From Inga oerstediana (taxonomy: Eukaryota; Streptophyta; Magnoliopsida; Fabales; Fabaceae): 64,000 nt of DNA. The translations under genes and the position numbers were made by a program. The notes beneath the pieces are model-generated. The model saw only the letters and a list, made by a program, of their open reading frames with translations. It ran no database searches and had not been told where the DNA came from. Positions 1 to 11,452 of this stretch are shown here, in pieces. The stretch is taken from contig OY723409.1 in NCBI GenBank assembly GCA_963210345.1, forward strand, positions 50,814,839 through 50,878,838, written 5' to 3'. Position 1 is the first letter of the stretch. Each line of letters starts with the position of its first letter.

Positions 1-6
1 AGGGAG

Positions 7-2565
7 ATGTATAAGCACTGGATGGATGAGGTTCGTGTACGATGGAAATGTTTCAAGAACAAGCTAACAGCACGATACATTCGAGGGGCCCTTAGGGGTA
101 AGGATCCATATGCACAGTATACATATTTGTCTCCAGAGGACTGTAGGTTGTTTGCGGCATCACGAGCAGATCCTGAGTTTTTGGTAAGATTTCTGTCATC
201 ATGATATAGAACTTTTAATTTTCATATACTTTATATCGTGGATTTATTTTTTGTTGTTTTTCATTCATAGAAATTAAGTGCAGCAAATGCACAAAGGCAA
301 TCAGAAAATAAATATCAACATTACATGTCTCGTGGTGGATATCGGAAGCTTGAGCGGCAAATGATGCAAGAAGAGTTAGAGAAAATGAAGGAAGCAGCAG
401 AATTTGATCCTAGCGTTGTTATCCAGTCACCGGTACCTCCTCCATGTCACAAAAAATAGAAAGCAGGGAGGATTAAGGCTGGGAAGTACATAAATCCGAC
501 TGTTGCTGAGGTTGCTGCGAGGATTGTAAGTAGTTATACCATAAGTACCTAATTTTTTACATATCGCGAGTGGTTTTGATACATTTACGATAAACTGTAT
601 GCTACAAGATGAACTGGACAAGCAGAGTAGCCAAGGTTCATTCAATCCAAGTAGACGGATGGACATCTTGTCAACGGCTATTGGGAAGGCAGACAACCTT
701 AGTCGTGTTTGAGGAGAGACACGGGGAGTTAGTGCCGCAAGGTATTTTGGACGAGACCCACGTTATTCGTCACAAGCTAGACCTAGTAAGGATGTTGTGC
801 CAAGATTCGAGAGGACCTCGAACGAGAGATCGAGGCCAACCTTCGCGACAAGCTCTGACAAGAGCTGTTGCCAGAGCTTCAACTTGAAATGGCAAAGATG
901 TTCAAAGCGCAAAGGGCAAGGGACGAGCATAGAACTCAGGAATCCCCGGCCTTCAATAGCACCAGAGGAAGTTACAACCCTCTGGAGGAACCACTTGGCG
1001 ACCCTTCTCCCACTCCAGTGTCAGGAGAACCTTGCACCCTCTATTTGGATGATCCACTGTTGCATGTTGTTGCTGATGCTCTCGTTCACACACGTGCTAT
1101 CACCCACCATCATCAGCAAATTTCGGAGGATTTTCGTAGGGTGAATGTGACGAGTGTTAGAAAGGGGGAAGAAGGTACAGGCATCCCTATTCCTAATCCA
1201 GAGGTTGGCACGTTAAGTCAAGCGATAGGATCTTTCATCCTTTGGCCTCACAATCTTATTGGTTCAGACGCAACACCTCCAATGGTAGGAATTACCTTAC
1301 TATTACTGAAAATCTGTTGGCATCCTAATAACATTTTTTTTATGTTCTAAAAGGATGACAAAGCTATGAGGAAATGGCCCTACTTAGCATGGCTGCAGCA
1401 GATCTATAAGGGCATTAAACAGATTGACTTGAAGATGCCTCCAGGGATTATGGGCCCTACATTGGAGTATCCCTACACGATTGACAATACAAATCTCAAG
1501 CAGTTTATCAGGTTAGAGGAGATAGATGCAGGCTGGGTGAAATTTGTAATCATGTAAGTTCTTTTTTCAATTTTCCCATAGAATTCATTTAGTGGTTTTT
1601 TGATTTCATACATTCAATAATTCATTCCTTATTTTAATTCTATTATAGCACCTTCCACGGTCTCTGCACAAACATGGAAAGACGTGATTGGTATGGATTC
1701 TTATGTCCTACGAATACGACAGGGGATACTTGTACTGTGGCGCATAGGACTCACTATGTCGGCTACGCAATGGGACAGACCAAACTTCGTTGTTATCTAG
1801 CACCCATTGTTCAACGGTTCGTATTTACATTTTGTCAATTTAAGAAGTTTAATAAATAATTGTCTTCTCATCTAACTTCATTTTAATGTGTACATGTTGT
1901 TAAAGTTACCACTGGAGTTTGTGTGTTATATGTCCCCGCCGCAACGTAGTCTATTGGTTTGATCCCTTGAGTAAAAAGCCAGACAAAGATATAAAATCCG
2001 TCTTCGACACGTAAATTATTCTGTTTGTATTTTATTGACTCTTAAAAAAATGAATGGTTCTAATTTCTGTTCATTTTGCTTTTCATGATAGTGCTTGTCA
2101 AACATAGAGTCCTAGGTGGGTCACGCGAGGGTACAATTGTTAAAAAGCCAAAGTGGTTTTATCCGATAGTAAGTACATTCAATCCTACCTAATTGTTTCA
2201 TTGACGGTCCTTTTAAAGATACCTTTATTGATTTTAACAACCAATTGCATCCCTTTGATTTAAAGTGCCCTCGGCAACCTGGCAACACTGAATGCGGATA
2301 TTATGTTATATTTTATATGTATAACATAACTCAAAGTGGAATTACTAGCGATTTTGAAAAGGTAATCACTTCTTCATTCTCAAATGATAATATTTTTGGT
2401 GTTCTAATCGAAATGCTAATTAATTCATTTGCTTGAGATTCATTTCATCAAAGCTTACTTTCTAATTTTCAGATTTTTTATAATGAAGATGCCTACCTAC
2501 GTGAAGACCTTGATTTGATCAGAGATCTTTTAGCTGGACATCTTCTTCAACATATAGGGCAGTAA
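7..2565 (+). pseudogene. CACTA TNPA-like protein with C-terminal Ulp1 (C48) protease domain, broken
   Basis: This is a multi-exon transposon gene read in several frames. Exon 1 (to 183) and exon 2 (271-525) carry the Ptta/En/Spm-type region with LSAANAQRQSENK and MSRGGYRKLERQ. Exon 3 from about 608 reads DELDKQSSQGSFNPSRRMD. The C-terminal part is a Ulp1-type cysteine protease. His is in HWSLCVICPRR (codon 1910-1912), Asp in WFDPLSKK (1961-1963), Gln at 2275-2277 and Cys in TECGYYV (2293-2295), so the H-D-Q-C catalytic set is still encoded. The gene ends with GHLLQHIGQ and TAA at 2563-2565. Lesions are an in-frame TAG at 457-459 (probably once Trp), TGA at 710-712 (CGA to TGA), a frame change near 795, TGA at 856-858, and an apparent 1-base loss at the exon 3 acceptor. 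Ulp1 domains fused to TNPA-type proteins are common in plant CACTA elements; their role in transposition is not settled. Confidence 0.8.
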
Positions 2566-2814
2566 AATTTTTATTTTATATCAGTTTGTAGTTGTGTGAT
2601 GACAGCGTTTTGACACTTTCTGGTTGTTATTGTTGATATATATAATAGTAGGTTGTATGAAAGGTTATTGTATATATATATAGTAAAGATTGTAGTGCTG
2701 GATGTCCTTACCAGTTTGTAACGAACAGTGTGGTTTATGAATCCATCTTCTATTCTGTTTCTGCAGTTTGAATTCGCTGGGTTATACAGAATGTAAATTA
2801 TGGTATAAAAAAAG

Positions 2815-3046
2815 CCTAACCTTTAGACGTCCCAAATTAAGAATTGGGAGGTCTAAAGTCCCACCCTGGAGGGACTTTAGACCTCCCAAATTACAATTTC
2901 GGACGTCTAAAGTCTCACTTTAGACATCTCAAATAAAAGGGACGTCTTTGCTTACAACTTACTACGCCCCCAGCATATACGCCCCCCCGTTTTGAGATGT
3001 TAAAGGTGCCAAATTTGGGACGATATAGCCCCTTTTTGTAGTAGTG
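2815..3046. repeat. CACTA-1 subterminal repeats (AGACGTCC motif)
   Basis: Direct and inverted copies of a TTTAGACGTCCCAAATT-like motif, including GAGGTCTAAAG and its complement, cluster just inside the terminus. In CACTA elements such subterminal motifs are where the TNPA-type protein binds. The motif differs from those of the other three CACTA elements in this window, so each belongs to a separate family. Confidence 0.7.
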
Positions 3047-3975
3047 TAAGTAAGATCTTATTTTTTTTAATTGCTAGATATGCAAAAAAATTGCATTGGA
3101 GGCAACTGTTGATATCTTCTAGATGCAATATGGAACAAATTTCAAGATTTGTAAGTAATTTTTATTATCTTTGTAACATTGTAGTGCTAATATTTTTTTT
3201 TATTATTTTGATTGATTTTTTGAAGATTAAGAAGAGAGACTCTAACCTTTTTCAAGAAAAGGCGCACATAAGGCATAATAATCTTCACAAGACAGGATCA
3301 GTAGATCATCTTGATTCTTGTCATCTGTCACTAAAGATCTGCCAATTCTCTCTATAGCCTAAGGGCATGTTGACAAGTAATCAGCTTTTCCAAATGAATA
3401 TTAACAAATATATGCAGTGATGGATTTAGCAAAATGGATGTAACTTTAGTGAAATGATTTTATTTTCCACCACATGCACATAGAGTACATTTTCGGGCTT
3501 AGAAAACCAAAGAATTTCCCTTTCATTTCCTTTTCCCTGCACGTGCCAATGACATTGGCATACTGAAGCCAAACTCCTTTTCCTTTTTGGCATCCCTCAA
3601 GATGTAATTTTTCTCATCAATTAAATAATTAGTTTGTCCACAGCTCTCAATCCATAAATGGGTAACCACTGATTTTTTTCCTACTTGAATTGTAGGTGGT
3701 ATTCTGGATGCAAGGCAAAGAATGATATTTGATATATCATTGAATATTTATCTTTTTGAACTTTTGTTATGCTTTCTTTAGATTGAGTAATGTTGAATAC
3801 AAGTATTCTACATCTTTCAGAAACTTTCCTATTTTTGGTTCCATTATTGGAATATTGTCTCTCTCCAAACTACATTGATCATATATGTAATATGTTGTTT
3901 ATACTTTTTCTTATGTCCTCTTTCTTTGGATCTTGATGAGGCTGTTCAATTTTATAATTTATATTAATATTTGCT
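3047..3975. other. No gene recognised
   Basis: AT-rich sequence with one 88-codon open frame (3091-3357) that has no recognisable domain and starts next to the CACTA terminus. Nothing here supports a gene. Confidence 0.5.
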
Positions 3976-3994
3976 GGTTTGAAAATTCAGAGAT

Positions 3995-4180
3995 TTGAAG
4001 TAAAAAATGAAGGGTCAAAAAGTTCGGTTTTTTCTTACAAAACCGAAACCGAACTGAATAATTTCGGTTATTTCGGTTCGGTTATTTCGATTGTTCGGTT
4101 TCAGAATTTCTTCTATTTCGGTAGTTCGGTTTTTTCGGTTTTCACCAAAAGCCGAACCGAAAAATCGATGCTCACCCCTA
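3995..4180. mobile_element. hAT-like terminus with TTCGGTT subterminal repeats
   Basis: At least ten direct and inverted copies of TTCGGTT/AACCGAA end in TGCTCACCCCTA (4169-4180). In reverse this reads TAGGGGTGAGCA, a terminus typical of plant hAT elements. I could not find the matching left end or an 8-bp duplication, so this may be a solo end or a degraded element. Confidence 0.5.
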
Positions 4181-4195
4181 TTCCTAACATGGAAT

Positions 4196-4340
4196 TTGGT
4201 TATATGAAATTGTGATACGAAATTCTTGATATGGAATTGGTGATATAGAAATTGTGATACATGATTTGTGATACAGAATTCTTTATATGGAATTTGAGAT
4301 ATGAAATTGTGATATAAAATTTGTAATTTGGAAGTTTGTG
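4196..4340. repeat. Degenerate short-period repeat (GATATGGAATTGT-like)
   Basis: About ten imperfect tandem units of 12-16 bases follow the pattern GATAYRRAATTSTT. No coding value; the short open frames here simply follow the repeat. Confidence 0.5.
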
Positions 4341-5109
4341 AATTATTTTATCATACTTTGTTATATAACTTATTCCACTTGGCACCTCACGAACACATAT
4401 TAGCATGTCGATTTAACATTTTTCAGGTGATAGTTCCCACGTTGGGATGTCACGGAGAGCTCCTAAGGCATAGATATCTCTCTATATATCCATATAGCCT
4501 CTTTTGATTTATTATGTAATGAATTGATGTATATTACCACTTATAGGCCTATATTTTGTAAACTCTAATTTAACTACATACTTTTTGATTAAACTATCAC
4601 TAGCTGATGTGCTAGTAAAAAGCTTGAGACCTTTAGGATTGTATGTGAATGGATGTGGATCCACGAATTCATATTTTGGGAAATTTTTTATTATTATACT
4701 ATGATATGGATAACTTTAGTTAGAAATGGGAAATTCTTTATATTCATGGTGAAATCTTGAATTGTTTGTTAAATTTTTATTCTACCATGATTAGTAATTG
4801 AAAGATGAGTTAATGTTATGAAGTTAAGGATAGGATTTTACACCTGCAAGCAGCAGATTAATAAGGGGTAACATCTAAGATTTCATGTCATTTCATCACA
4901 TTTCCCTTAAGTTTTATATACTATATGACATGAATGAGCATATTTTCTATCAATACTCAAGATAGGAAAATGTGTATTTGATTTTTGGTTGCACAACATT
5001 GCTCAACTGTGCACATTTTGGTCATATTCTTAGTTGGTTTTTCATGTTTTTAATGTTACCCCTTTGTAGGACTATTTTGACACAAAGAGCAAGTAATTTC
5101 AGCCTCATT
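4341..5109. other. No gene recognised
   Basis: AT-rich sequence with no coherent reading frame, terminal repeat or known motif that I can see. Confidence 0.5.
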
Positions 5110-5640
5110 ACCAAGCTTTGAAAGACATGTAGCATCGGAGCCCAACCGCTCAAGCGATCGCCTAGGCCATGTTCGTGGAAAATGAAAACAGAGAGCAAGA
5201 GTGGCGCCTAGGTGATAGAGCGAGGGCTTAGGTGCTCCACGCTGTCAGCAAAACCCTCTGTTCCACACAACCCAAAAATTTAGGGTTTTGAGCATAAATG
5301 GCCTCCCATTTCCTGTTGCTCGTCATTCTTGATTTCTTGGGTGTTCTTGGGGGCTCTTGGCAGTTCTAGGGCAAGGATTTTGTTGACGATTGAGTAGGGG
5401 TTTGAAGTTTGGAAGAGATTTTGGCTTCATATTTTGGTTCTTCTTCTCCATTCTCCTTTCCTTCTCTCTTGTTCAATATTTGTGCTGATATTGGTGTATT
5501 TTCTTACGGGTTTCTTGAACATGTGGAGCCAAAGCTTTGATTATTGGATTATTTTGAACCCTTGTATGGATTAACTCTTGATTACTCCTCTCTTTTTGTG
5601 ATTAATGAAGAGTTTTAAGCAAATCAAAAACCTTAGAAAT
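5110..5640 (+). mobile_element. Non-coding LTR-retrotransposon relic
   Basis: The segment contains repeated CGCCTAGG-type palindromic blocks (5155-5240), then a T-rich leader-like stretch and a block reading CCTTGTATGGATTAACTCTTG. A close variant of that block occurs at 22371-22392 inside another LTR-like relic. No protein-coding retroelement domain and no clean LTR ends are visible. Assignment rests on similarity between the two relics and the general look of plant LTR/leader sequence. Confidence 0.35.
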
Positions 5641-6454
5641 ATGAAATTAAGTATAATTAGAGTTTAATTTAGACATTTAGAGTTATCCTTAAGATTATTA
5701 AATATGGATATTTATCCCTTAGAACTAGGATTTATTTATTTATCTTAGTTATCCTATAATTATCTCATGGTGATTCAATAACTAAAAGAAATGAGTTGAA
5801 TGAATGGTGAGTTGGAGACGGGAAAAGCTTGCTCTCAACATTAATTGCCTTACCTTATCTTTCCTGACCACTCTCTCCTCTCCATTCATTCTCACGAGAA
5901 CTGTACATATCTTTTTTTTAAAAAGAAGAAGGTTATTGAGGACAAATATAATGTAATTAATGAAATGGTGAAAAGTTCCGTATGATATAATGATAATCGA
6001 AGAGTCAGAGTTACTTGACTCAATTTACACCACGCATATATTTAAGTATTGGCTTAAATAAGAGGTTATGAATCCAACCATCCTCTGTTTGAAACCATAG
6101 GTGCGTGAGTTCTCCTACTGTTGGGCCGGAAAGAGATGGCCAAACAATAATGATCGAAGAAATAAATCTAAATAATTTAGTTATGTGAGAAACCTTCTCT
6201 AAGCCTTTATTTCGTTATGCACAACAGGAAAAAAAAAATAGTCAGGGATATAAAACTCCATACAAATACATTTCTCCATATTGATTATTGAAACGAAGCT
6301 TTTTTCCCCTTGTCTAAGCTTCCGATCATCTAAATGACACCGTTACTATTTCGTGATTATTGAATATGGATATTATATTAAACTTGAACATGCATGCAAC
6401 GAAACATGCGTGCATTTTAACTTATTCATCATGGTGGATCGATCTTCTGCTTAA
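5641..6454. other. No gene recognised (downstream flank of the lectin gene)
   Basis: AT-rich spacer. It contains the 3' flank of the minus-strand lectin gene; I saw no other reading frame, repeat array or element end. Confidence 0.5.
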
Positions 6455-7270
6455 TTAGGTTGTTGAACTGAAATCCCAAGAAATAACTTGGTGTGTTTCC
6501 ACAAAGTCCCCGGTGGCGGCGGAGAAACCAACGTAAACCCTCTCCGGCAGAACTTCCGTCAAATCAACCTCAGTCACCAAAATGGTCACAGAACCCGGAT
6601 AGCTCACAGAAGCACTCAATCTTAAGCTGTCAGAATCATAGCCTATGGTTGCCCTCGCAATTTGGCCATTTGGTTGCACATCACTTGGCCAACTCAGAGT
6701 ATCTTGGGACCTTATAGAGCCAAGGTTGATTCCGATATGTGGCGACTGCGACACCGGATTGGGGTCCCACTCGTTGGCATAGCTGTCAAACTCGACGAAG
6801 ACGATCTTGTTCGTGCCGGCCGGAGCGAAGGCGGTTTGAGGGGTGAAGAGTCCGAGGAATCCACCGGAGGAGTTTACTAACGGGAAGTCGTAGTAGGTCG
6901 ATGCAAGGAAGAAGGTCATGCCGTCGCCGTGAAGGTCGGAGGAGCCCGGTCGTCGGAGGACGAAGGTGAAGTCGGTGGAGAAATTGAATCCGCTGCGAGT
7001 GGTTGCGTTGTAGAGTTGAACTTCATGGAAGAATGCTGCTAGGCCTGCATTGTTTTGAAGTGGGTTGCTCAAGTTGTCCACCTTCGTTAGTTGTAATGCA
7101 CCGCCTGAAATGGCAGCACCACCACCGAGTTCTATACGTGAATTAATTTCGGTGAATCTGGGGAAAGAGAAAGAAAATGATTCTGATCTGACATTGATGA
7201 TGTTGTTGTTAAGCAAGAGGGTAAAGAGCATTAGGGTTAGAAAAACAGAGGAATTGTTGAAGATGGCCAT
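6455..7270 (-). CDS. Secreted L-type (legume-type) lectin
   Basis: Single-exon gene of 271 residues. Residues 1-29 form a signal peptide with a hydrophobic core (VFLTLMLFTLLL), so the product should enter the secretory pathway and probably be exported to the apoplast or vacuole. Residues 30-270 are one legume-lectin beta-sandwich domain. HGDGMTFFLA (114-123) holds the sugar-site Asp116; VFVEFDSYANEWDP (157-170) holds the Mn/Ca ligands Glu160, Asp162, Asn166 and Asp169; His178 is in SPHIGINL; GGFLGLF and SAATGDFVETHQVISWDF close the domain. All expected metal ligands are present, so sugar binding is plausible. Two or three N-glycosylation sites (N88, N96, N133) are visible. There is no transmembrane helix or kinase domain after the lectin, unlike lectin receptor kinases. 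I chose the Met at 7270 because the TATA box lies at 7330-7337; a Met at 7381 would lie upstream of the TATA box and would hide the signal peptide. The sugar specificity cannot be read from the sequence. Confidence 0.92.
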   Translation of the reverse strand: MAIFNNSSVFLTLMLFTLLLNNNIINVRSESFSFSFPRFTEINSRIELGGGAAISGGALQLTKVDNLSNPLQNNAGLAAFFHEVQLYNATTRSGFNFSTDFTFVLRRPGSSDLHGDGMTFFLASTYYDFPLVNSSGGFLGLFTPQTAFAPAGTNKIVFVEFDSYANEWDPNPVSQSPHIGINLGSIRSQDTLSWPSDVQPNGQIARATIGYDSDSLRLSASVSYPGSVTILVTEVDLTEVLPERVYVGFSAATGDFVETHQVISWDFSSTT

Positions 7271-7329
7271 GGTTGGACGGACTTTTGTATGCTGCGTGGT
7301 GAGTGATAATGAGTCAGGGACGACGGAAG

Positions 7330-7337
7330 ATTTATAT
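7330..7337 (-). promoter_or_regulatory. TATA box of the lectin gene
   Basis: TATATAAA on the minus strand, 60 bp upstream of the chosen ATG. This predicts a leader of roughly 30 bases and supports the downstream start codon. Confidence 0.65.
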
Positions 7338-7541
7338 ATACGGAGATGTGTGGTGGTGGCCGGCGGTGGTGAAGAAGACAAGCAACTTTCATAGTGTTTC
7401 TACCTTTTTTTCCAAAGTTACGGAGTACGATGTCCGATAGATGTGGAAAGGTCAAAGGAATCCTAACAGGAATATCCATAAATTCACTGCATACAAATGC
7501 CCCCACCCGGTTTTCTTTTATTAATGTCACGTAAAATATTA

Positions 7542-7806
7542 CTTTTTAATATAAAATTTATTTATCTAATTTAATTAGATTTAAGATATTGATTAAATTA
7601 GTTGTTATAACATATATTTTTTAAAACACCTTACTTATCTTCCTCAATTCCCTCCTTCCTCGCCTCCTTAATTATTTTTTAAAAAGTATCAATAAGGGTA
7701 AATTAGAAAATGATTGACAAAAATGAAAACCATGTCTTATATTTAGGATCAATATATTAAGATCACCTCCACAAATATATATGTCTTATATTAAAAATTG
7801 GAGGAG
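7542..7806. mobile_element. Stowaway-like MITE (family A, copy 1)
   Basis: Bounded by TA at 7540-7541 and 7807-7808. The right end reads TTGGAGGAG|TA, the reverse of a CTCCTCCAA terminus. The interior matches the element at 26026-26289 over most of its length (shared TATTTATCTAATTTAATTAG-like block and CTTCCTCAATTCCCTC). It lies about 200 bp upstream of the lectin TATA box. Confidence 0.65.
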
Positions 7807-7810
7807 TATT

Positions 7811-8103
7811 TATACAAACTCAAATTATAGATCCCTTTCCACTAAAACCAACTAGTTTATAAGACTTATTTGGTTATATTTATAAGTCATTTATGGCATG
7901 TTTATCACAAATAAGAAAAAATCTTAAACTTTATCGAGGAAATTCAACAAATTTTGAATTTTGGTACCTCATGATAACAAAGTTAAAACAATAATGAATA
8001 CAGTACAAAATTATATAGATTCATATGAAAAACTCAATGATATCATTTATAAATAGAATAAAAAAAATTCTTTTTCACTATCTGAAATCCAAATAGTACT
8101 AGA
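7811..8103. other. No gene recognised
   Basis: AT-rich spacer between the MITE and the left duplication of the hAT element; nothing supported. Confidence 0.5.
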
Positions 8104-8734
8104 GGAGTAATTAGTGCTGGGAAAACGGGCCGGGCCGGCCCGTGACGGGCTCGGGCCTAAACGGGCCGGCCTGTTTAGGCCCGCGTCCAAATTCGTACCC
8201 TTTTAGGGCGGCCCGGCCCGTTTAAGTTAGGCCCGCGGGCTTTTGGCCCGTTTACTTTTTTTTTTTTTTTTGCCATTCCTTTTTTGTTTCTTATTCTCAT
8301 AAAGACTAAAATACCTAATTTAAAACATAAATATTATCTAAGTTTAATAGAACACAAACACTAAAACTTAAGTCCAAACCATAATTAATGTTCATAACCA
8401 ATTAAATAAGTTCACAGCCACAATCAAACAAGCCTACAAGCTTCAAATGTCAATAATAATATAACACCTGATTTGGATTTTGGCGTATACATGCAAAAAA
8501 AGAAAAAAGAAAATCAAAGAAGAGAAGCTTCAAATGATGTCTGAATCAATGTGAGAGCATTTTTGATATGAGGGTTAGGTTATGTTAGGTTAACTCTACC
8601 TCTAACCAATGCTTACTGCCCATTGTCTTGTGCCCATTTAAAAAAAAAAAAAATTTAAACGGGCCTAAAAGGGCCGGCCCTCAGGGCTTCAGGGCCGGCC
8701 CTTTTAGGCCCGCCACTACAAAAAAAAAGGTATT

Positions 8735-9130
8735 TCGTAGCGGTGCACTTGTAGCGGTTATATTAAACCGCTACAAATTATAGTATTTGTAGCGGTTTTT
8801 ACCTAAACCGCTACAAATTTGTAGCGGCAAGAATATTTGTAGCGGTTCCATACAAAAAACCGCTACAAATTTGGCGCGAAATTCCCGCCAAAACTTGTAG
8901 CGGTTATTTTGTAGCGGTTAATGCACATAAACCGTTACAAAATACCAAAGGTCAGAATTTTGTAGCGGTTTTTACTGAAAACCGCTACAGAATTTCAAGA
9001 GACTCCAAATTTGTAGCTGTTCTGGGCAATAACCGCTACAGAATTTCAAACGTTGTGAAGATTTGTAGCGGTTATTGTAGAACCGCTACAAATTTAATTA
9101 TTTGTAGCGGTTATAGTAGCGGTTATTTAA
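8735..9130. repeat. CACTA-2 left subterminal array of TAGCGGTT motifs
   Basis: About 16 copies of TTTGTAGCGGTT and its complement AACCGCTACAAA, mostly as closely spaced inverted pairs. This is the expected TNPA-binding region. It stops about 25 bp before the TATA-like box of the first gene. Confidence 0.85.
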
Positions 9131-9154
9131 AATAACCGCTACTAATATGTGGCC

Positions 9155-9162
9155 TATTTAAA
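9155..9162 (+). promoter_or_regulatory. TATA-like box of the CACTA-2 TNPA gene
   Basis: TATTTAAA directly after the left subterminal array and followed by a T/C-rich leader; the first ATG is at 9392, after what looks like a leader intron ending in TACAG near 9386. Confidence 0.45.
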
Positions 9163-9391
9163 CCCCTCGCCTCCTCCATTTCTCATTTTGCTCATTTTGT
9201 TTCCTGAGGTTTCTCTGAGTGGTTTATTCGATATTTGAGCGTTCAGACGAGTCTATAGGAGTTTTTGGTCAGTATTCCGCAGTATTTACACTTGAGGTAC
9301 GTATATAACACGTATTTTTATTTATATTTGTATTTTTATTATATTTTTGTATAATAATGGACTAATTTTTTTTTAAATTTGTACAGTTGAT

Positions 9392-11452
9392 ATGGCTTCA
9401 GGACAGGATAAGGGGAAGGCCCCTGTGCTCCCCAGACCGACTTTACGGGGTGGCAGCAGCCGGGCAGGGGGCAGAGGGAGGGGGCAGCGCGCAGGCAGGG
9501 CTACCGAGGCATCTCAGCCCATCCCTCCACAGGAACCGCAGACGATCCTACAGGCGACGACCACAGCTGAGGTGCCTGAGGTGGAGGTGCCAGAGATTAG
9601 CGTTGAGGACTTCCTCAACGAGGAGGAGTTCGAGATCCCGATTAGTGGGTTCAGGGAGATGGAGCAGTTCCTCGATGAGGAAGAGGCTCGGGAGCAGAAC
9701 AACCCACGAGGGTCGTCTTCGCGGTCCACTGGGTTTAAGGTGCAGGTCGAAGGTAAATTATTTAATTTTTAAATTTTTTAACTTTTTAACTTTGAATTAT
9801 AATTTATCTAACGTGCGGTCAACTGTGCAGATGAGCAGGGGAACGTGTCGACGAGGAGGCTGGATATGGCCGGTCTGAACAGCAAGGACCGGTCCCTGCG
9901 AGTTGTAGTGCCGTGGAACGAGGGCACTGACCAACCGATCCACAATGGGGGTCACCTGCTCAACCGCTTCCTGAGCGACCTGGGATCGAATTGGATGCGG
10001 TTCCCCCTTCACTTCCCGACGTGGAGACACATTCCGAAGGGGCCGAAGGACCAGGCTTGGGAGGAGGTGGTTCAGGTAATTAAAACTATTTAATTAATAT
10101 CTTTTGTAATTAATTCTATTTAATTATTTTTTTTAAATTATGATTTTTAGTATTATTGATATTTAAATGTATTTTTTTCAGCTGCGGTTTGCCGTCCGGG
10201 CCAACCGGAAGAGGTACGCCCTCGTGAAGATGGGCGACGCTTGGAGGAACAGGAGGAACCGTCTCTTCCACAGTGTGGATGGGGATGGGACGATGCCTCT
10301 GGAGCAGCTGCAGGAGAGCGTCCCGGACGGCGTGCCGCCGAACGACTGGGCGCGTTTCGTCCAGTTCAGGAGGAGCCCTCAGGCGCAGGTAATGTATTTA
10401 TTATATTTTTGATATATAATTTTCTAATTGTTAAATATTAAATTATAATTTCAATTTAATTTGTATTTAATTTCAAATTTTATAATACATTTAATTATTT
10501 GTTTTTCCAGGAGCTTTCTCAGAGGAACGCCGCGATCCGGGCGCAGCAGACGATCCACCACACAGCAGGATCGAAGACCTTTGCTGTGACCTACAGCGAG
10601 CTGGTAACTTTTCAAGTGCTTCACTTACTTTTAGCTGATTATTTCATAATACTAATTGTTTTGTAATTGTTTCAGGAGACGAGGGCACAGCAGGAGAACC
10701 GTCAGACGGACTATGCGGAGCTGTACGCCATCACACACAGACACCGTGACGGGACTGCGACCTCTCAGCAGGCAGAGGCGGCGATTATAAGTTAATTTAT
10801 TATTATATTTTTTATAAAACCAAGTTAATAATGAAAAATGGTAATTATTAATTGTTTCATAAAATGGCAGGAGCGGATGCAGCTGTCGCAGGCTGAGCTG
10901 CGACAGACCCAGCCTAAGGAGTCACAGGGGTCAGTGGACCCGACGGCTCCTCTGAAGGCGGGTTTGGCTCAGCCTGAGCACCCCGGACGAGTGCGGGGGA
11001 TGGGGATAGGCGCCAGACCCAGCATGATCTACGGCAGGAGCGCCGCCTCTGAGGCTGGCAGCTCTAGAGGGGTCAGACATCGGAGGGACGAGTCGATTGA
11101 CCAGCTGTAGTCAGATTTGGAGCAGACGCAGCAGCAGATGGCGCAGCAGCAGCAGCAGATGCAGCAGATGCTGCAGGTGCACGCAGATACGATGTACGCT
11201 CAGCAGACGCAGTGGCGTGAGATCGCGAACACCATGCTCGAGGGAGCATGGAGTCGCCTATTCCCGAACGAGCAGCATCCAGCGGTTCCCCCTGTCTCTC
11301 ACTACGTCGTCCCGAGTACTGCTCCTCCTCCTACTGCTCCTCCTCCTGCTGATGACGATGGTGCGGTTCAGTCTGCGCAGCGGCCCGATCCAGCGGCAGC
11401 TGAGGGAGCCCCACCTGAGGGAGCACCAGAGGATCAGCCCCCAGCTCCTTAG
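9392..11452 (+). pseudogene. tnpA-like: CACTA-2 TNPA-like DNA-binding protein (Ptta/En/Spm type), two lesions
   Basis: Six exons can be placed by GT-AG sites and reading frame: 9392-9752, 9831-10075, 10182-10388, 10511-10603, 10676-10786 and 10871-11452, about 532 codons. The N-terminus is rich in Gly/Arg (GGRGRGQRAGRA) and then acidic. The central region (LLNRFLSDLGSNWMRFP, FPTWRHIPKGPKDQAWEEV, ALVKMGDAWRNRRNRLF, PPNDWARFVQF) is the plant transposase domain of the Ptta/En/Spm family. The C-terminus is Gln-rich coiled coil (QTQQQMAQQQQQMQQ) with a Pro-rich tail. In En/Spm the TNPA protein binds subterminal motifs and brings the ends together. Two lesions are visible: the donor after exon 5 reads ATAAGT instead of GTAAGT (10787), and TAG at 11108-11110 interrupts exon 6 while the frame stays open for 113 codons beyond it. 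Confidence 0.85.

Larger units (their letters stand above)
1..3046 (+). mobile_element. CACTA transposon, right part (CACTA-1), left end outside window
   Basis: The right terminus is seen at 3034-3046, where the sequence ends TTTTTGTAGTAGTG, the inverted form of a CACTACTACAAAAA terminus typical of CACTA (En/Spm) elements. Inside it lie the exons of a TNPA-like gene fused to a C48 protease (7-2565), then subterminal repeats (2815-3046). The left end and the left target duplication are not in the window, so total size and duplication cannot be tested; the three bases after the terminus are TAA. The gene is broken, so this copy is probably non-autonomous. Confidence 0.85.

Noticed and set aside
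7271..7381. Upstream Met start (7381) for the lectin, adding 37 residues
   Set aside because: It lies upstream of the TATA box at 7330-7337 and would bury the signal peptide.
6493..7394. Plus-strand frames opposite the lectin
   Set aside because: Shadows of the lectin coding sequence, with no domains of their own.
9387..9878. Arg-rich 163-codon frame overlapping TNPA exon 1
   Set aside because: A shadow frame; the overlapping MASGQDKGK frame joins correctly to the following TNPA exons.
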